Assembly: GCA_018401885.1 (NCBI GenBank)
Contig: JAGYKB010000001.1
Location: 62,001-126,000 of the forward strand
Source of the DNA: Gammaproteobacteria bacterium
GTDB lineage: Bacteria; Pseudomonadota; Gammaproteobacteria; Pseudomonadales; Pseudohongiellaceae
Reading direction: 5' to 3'
DNA length: 64,000 nucleotides
Part shown: positions 61,320-64,000 of the stretch, in pieces
How the letters are laid out: each line of letters opens with the position of its first letter
Numbering within the stretch: position 1 is the first letter of the stretch
Translations under genes and position numbers: made by a program
Notes under the pieces: generated by a model
What the model saw: the letters and a program-made list of their open reading frames with translations, nothing else
The model's database searches: none
What the model was told of the DNA's origin: nothing

Positions 61320-62051
61320 TCAGTTAATGCAGATCCAACGCCTGTCTTGGAGTAATTCGAGAGGGCGGTAGTCAAGTTTATATGCCATTTTACGACAGCC
61401 TTTCACCCAATACCCAAGGAACACATACGGCAGCTGTCTTTCTTGGGCGTGTTTTACAAGAGACAATATCGCAAAAGATCCTAGGGATCTTTTTGCCTCT
61501 AGTGGATCGAAGAACGTATAGACAGCCGAAAGCCCTTGTTTAAGCTCGTCGCAAACGGTAACGGCGACAAGTCTATCGTCGACGGTGAATAAGAAAAACT
61601 GTGTCGAATCGCTCTGACTTAAAATAAATGAATCGAACTGCTCGCGCGAAGCCGGATACATGTCACCATCCTGATGGCGCGTGTTGACATATTTTTCGTA
61701 AAGCGTAATAGCGTCGTTATTATCCGCGAGAGACGGTGTCGTGGTGATCACCACATCCTTGTTGCGGGAGAGCACTCGCCTAAAACGACGTGAAGGCTGA
61801 AAAGTGGCTGTGGGTATTCTTACCGAAATACAGGCACTGCAGTTTTCACAATCGGGCCGGTAAATGTGTGGACCACTGCGTCTAAAGCCCAATTCGCTCA
61901 ACTCACTCAGTAAATCGATTGTAGGGATGATCTCGGGGTCGACGAATACCGTGGATGCTTCATTATTCGGAAGATAGCTGCACGGATGGGGAACTGTCCG
62001 AAATAAACGCAATGATTTACGTGGATCGGGTTTATGTTTTTCATCACTCAT
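61320..62051 (-). CDS. bpt: Aspartate/glutamate leucyltransferase Bpt
   Basis: Bpt moves leucine from Leu-tRNA to proteins with N-terminal Asp or Glu, creating a destabilising N-terminus read by ClpS. The 243-residue protein has the paired cysteines of the arginyltransferase-like family ([14 protein letters not shown]), [19 protein letters not shown] and the end [20 protein letters not shown]. It overlaps aat by four bases. Annotated in older records as Ate; the bacterial type fits Bpt. Confidence 0.94.
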   Translation of the reverse strand: MSDEKHKPDPRKSLRLFRTVPHPCSYLPNNEASTVFVDPEIIPTIDLLSELSELGFRRSGPHIYRPDCENCSACISVRIPTATFQPSRRFRRVLSRNKDVVITTTPSLADNNDAITLYEKYVNTRHQDGDMYPASREQFDSFILSQSDSTQFFLFTVDDRLVAVTVCDELKQGLSAVYTFFDPLEAKRSLGSFAILSLVKHAQERQLPYVFLGYWVKGCRKMAYKLDYRPLELLQDRRWICIN

Positions 62052-62797
62052 AGCACGATCTTTTGAGACAGCGGGCCACTATTGGCTCTGGAATGGCCGA
62101 GATCCTCATCGAGAGTCCAACGAGTTTGCTGTCTGCGCTGAGCGCATGAAACTGCAATGCGGGCTAGAAAGTCGCTGCGATGAATTTCTATTGCACCAAG
62201 CGATTCCAGGTGCGGGTTGGCGACTTGACAATCAATCAGCGCAAAGCCCCATCGACGCAGCTGCTCCACAAGAATCGCGAGGGCTGCCTTTGATGCGTTA
62301 CTCGCCTTCGAGAACATGGATTCTCCGAAAAACTGTGAGCCGATTGCCACACCGTAAAGCCCTCCAACGAGCTCGCCCTCCTGCCAAACCTCAACCGAGT
62401 GAGCAAACCCGAGGTGATGAAGCCGCAGATAAGCACGCTGCATCTCATGGGTTATCCAAGTGCCGGTATCCTCGCTTCGCGGGGCTGCGCAGCTTGCAAT
62501 AACTTGCTCAAAGCCACCGTCCAGGCTGAAATTAAACACGCCGCGCCGTAATAGCTTTCTTATACTTCTCGACGCCTCAAAAGACTCGATTTCGATAACC
62601 ATTCTCGGGTCTGGCGACCACCAAAGAATCGGCTGATCGTCGTCAAACCAAGGAAAAACGCCCTGACTATAGGCGCTAAGAAGGATTTCTGGTCCGAGCT
62701 GGCCGCCGGCACAGAGAAGTCCGTTTGGTTCGTCGAAGGCCTCAGAGGCCGGCGGGAATACGCCGCCGGTGTCTTCGAGCCAGGGCAATTGTTTCAT
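62048..62797 (-). CDS. aat: Leucyl/phenylalanyl-tRNA-protein transferase
   Basis: Aat attaches Leu or Phe to proteins with N-terminal Lys or Arg (and Met in some cases), making them ClpS substrates. The 249-residue protein shows LPWLEDTGGVFPPASEA, GLLCAGGQLGPEILLSAYSQ and GVFPWFDDDQPILWWSPDPR near the start, then GGLYGVAIGSQFFGESMFS and LIDCQVANPHLESLGA. It lies directly after trxB with no gap and overlaps bpt by four bases. Confidence 0.96.
   Translation of the reverse strand: MKQLPWLEDTGGVFPPASEAFDEPNGLLCAGGQLGPEILLSAYSQGVFPWFDDDQPILWWSPDPRMVIEIESFEASRSIRKLLRRGVFNFSLDGGFEQVIASCAAPRSEDTGTWITHEMQRAYLRLHHLGFAHSVEVWQEGELVGGLYGVAIGSQFFGESMFSKASNASKAALAILVEQLRRWGFALIDCQVANPHLESLGAIEIHRSDFLARIAVSCAQRRQQTRWTLDEDLGHSRANSGPLSQKIVL

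Positions 62798-64000
<1,203 letters not shown>

Overview
This window reads as chromosomal DNA of a Gammaproteobacterium, probably an aerobic marine lineage outside the Enterobacteriales. The evidence is gene order. Four blocks match arrangements I know from Pseudomonas and E. coli: lolC-lolD-lolE-comEC-exbB-exbD-lpxK-ycaR-kdsB-murB with rne nearby; uvrC-pgsA-tRNA-Gly-Cys-Leu; cysB-cysH-thrH; and roxA-purB-hflD-mnmA-nudJ ... rluE-cspD-clpS-clpA-infA-bpt-aat-trxB. Protein sequences in these blocks resemble Pseudomonas-type homologues. Placement below class level is inference. I see no rRNA, CRISPR array, prophage, insertion sequence or integrase.

Layout. 1-1.5 kb: end of etfB and all of etfA, ending at a terminator shared with rne. 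1.5-4.4 kb: rne on the minus strand, with a long leader and a candidate promoter. 4.7-6.1 kb: a gene-poor stretch, then a small serine-recombinase-like protein whose catalytic serine is threonine. 6.1-16.3 kb: a tightly packed envelope operon for lipoprotein sorting, DNA uptake, an ExbBD motor, lipid A kinase, KDO activation and peptidoglycan. 16.6-19.8 kb: uvrC, pgsA and three tRNAs behind a stringent-type promoter.

19.8-44.8 kb is an accessory metabolic region. It carries a secreted protein of unknown function, a HAD phosphatase, a GMC dehydrogenase with a Tat-lipoprotein small subunit, a TonB receptor paired with a Cys/His-rich Asp-box propeller fused to a thioredoxin-like domain, and a Tat-exported FMN oxidase with a CxxCH motif. 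It also carries a gamma carbonic anhydrase, an MFS-esterase-serine hydrolase cassette, an NhaC antiporter with a rhodanese, PEP carboxylase, and an argD-epoxide hydrolase-AbgT-TPR run.

44.9-50.3 kb: msrA, a 5'-nucleotidase, and sulfur genes (TauE-type exporter, cysB, cysH) followed by thrH. 50.4-57.4 kb: translation and purine housekeeping genes with a moaCDE insert. 57.6-63.7 kb: cspD and the N-degron module, in which Bpt and Aat add degradation signals, ClpS recognises them and ClpA unfolds the substrate, with infA and trxB. The last 250 bases are an AT-rich intergenic region cut by the window end.

The best leads for something undescribed are the TonB receptor plus propeller-thioredoxin pair, the possibly haem-carrying Tat-exported flavoprotein beside it, and the catalytically altered recombinase. 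None is proven to be a new system from sequence alone.
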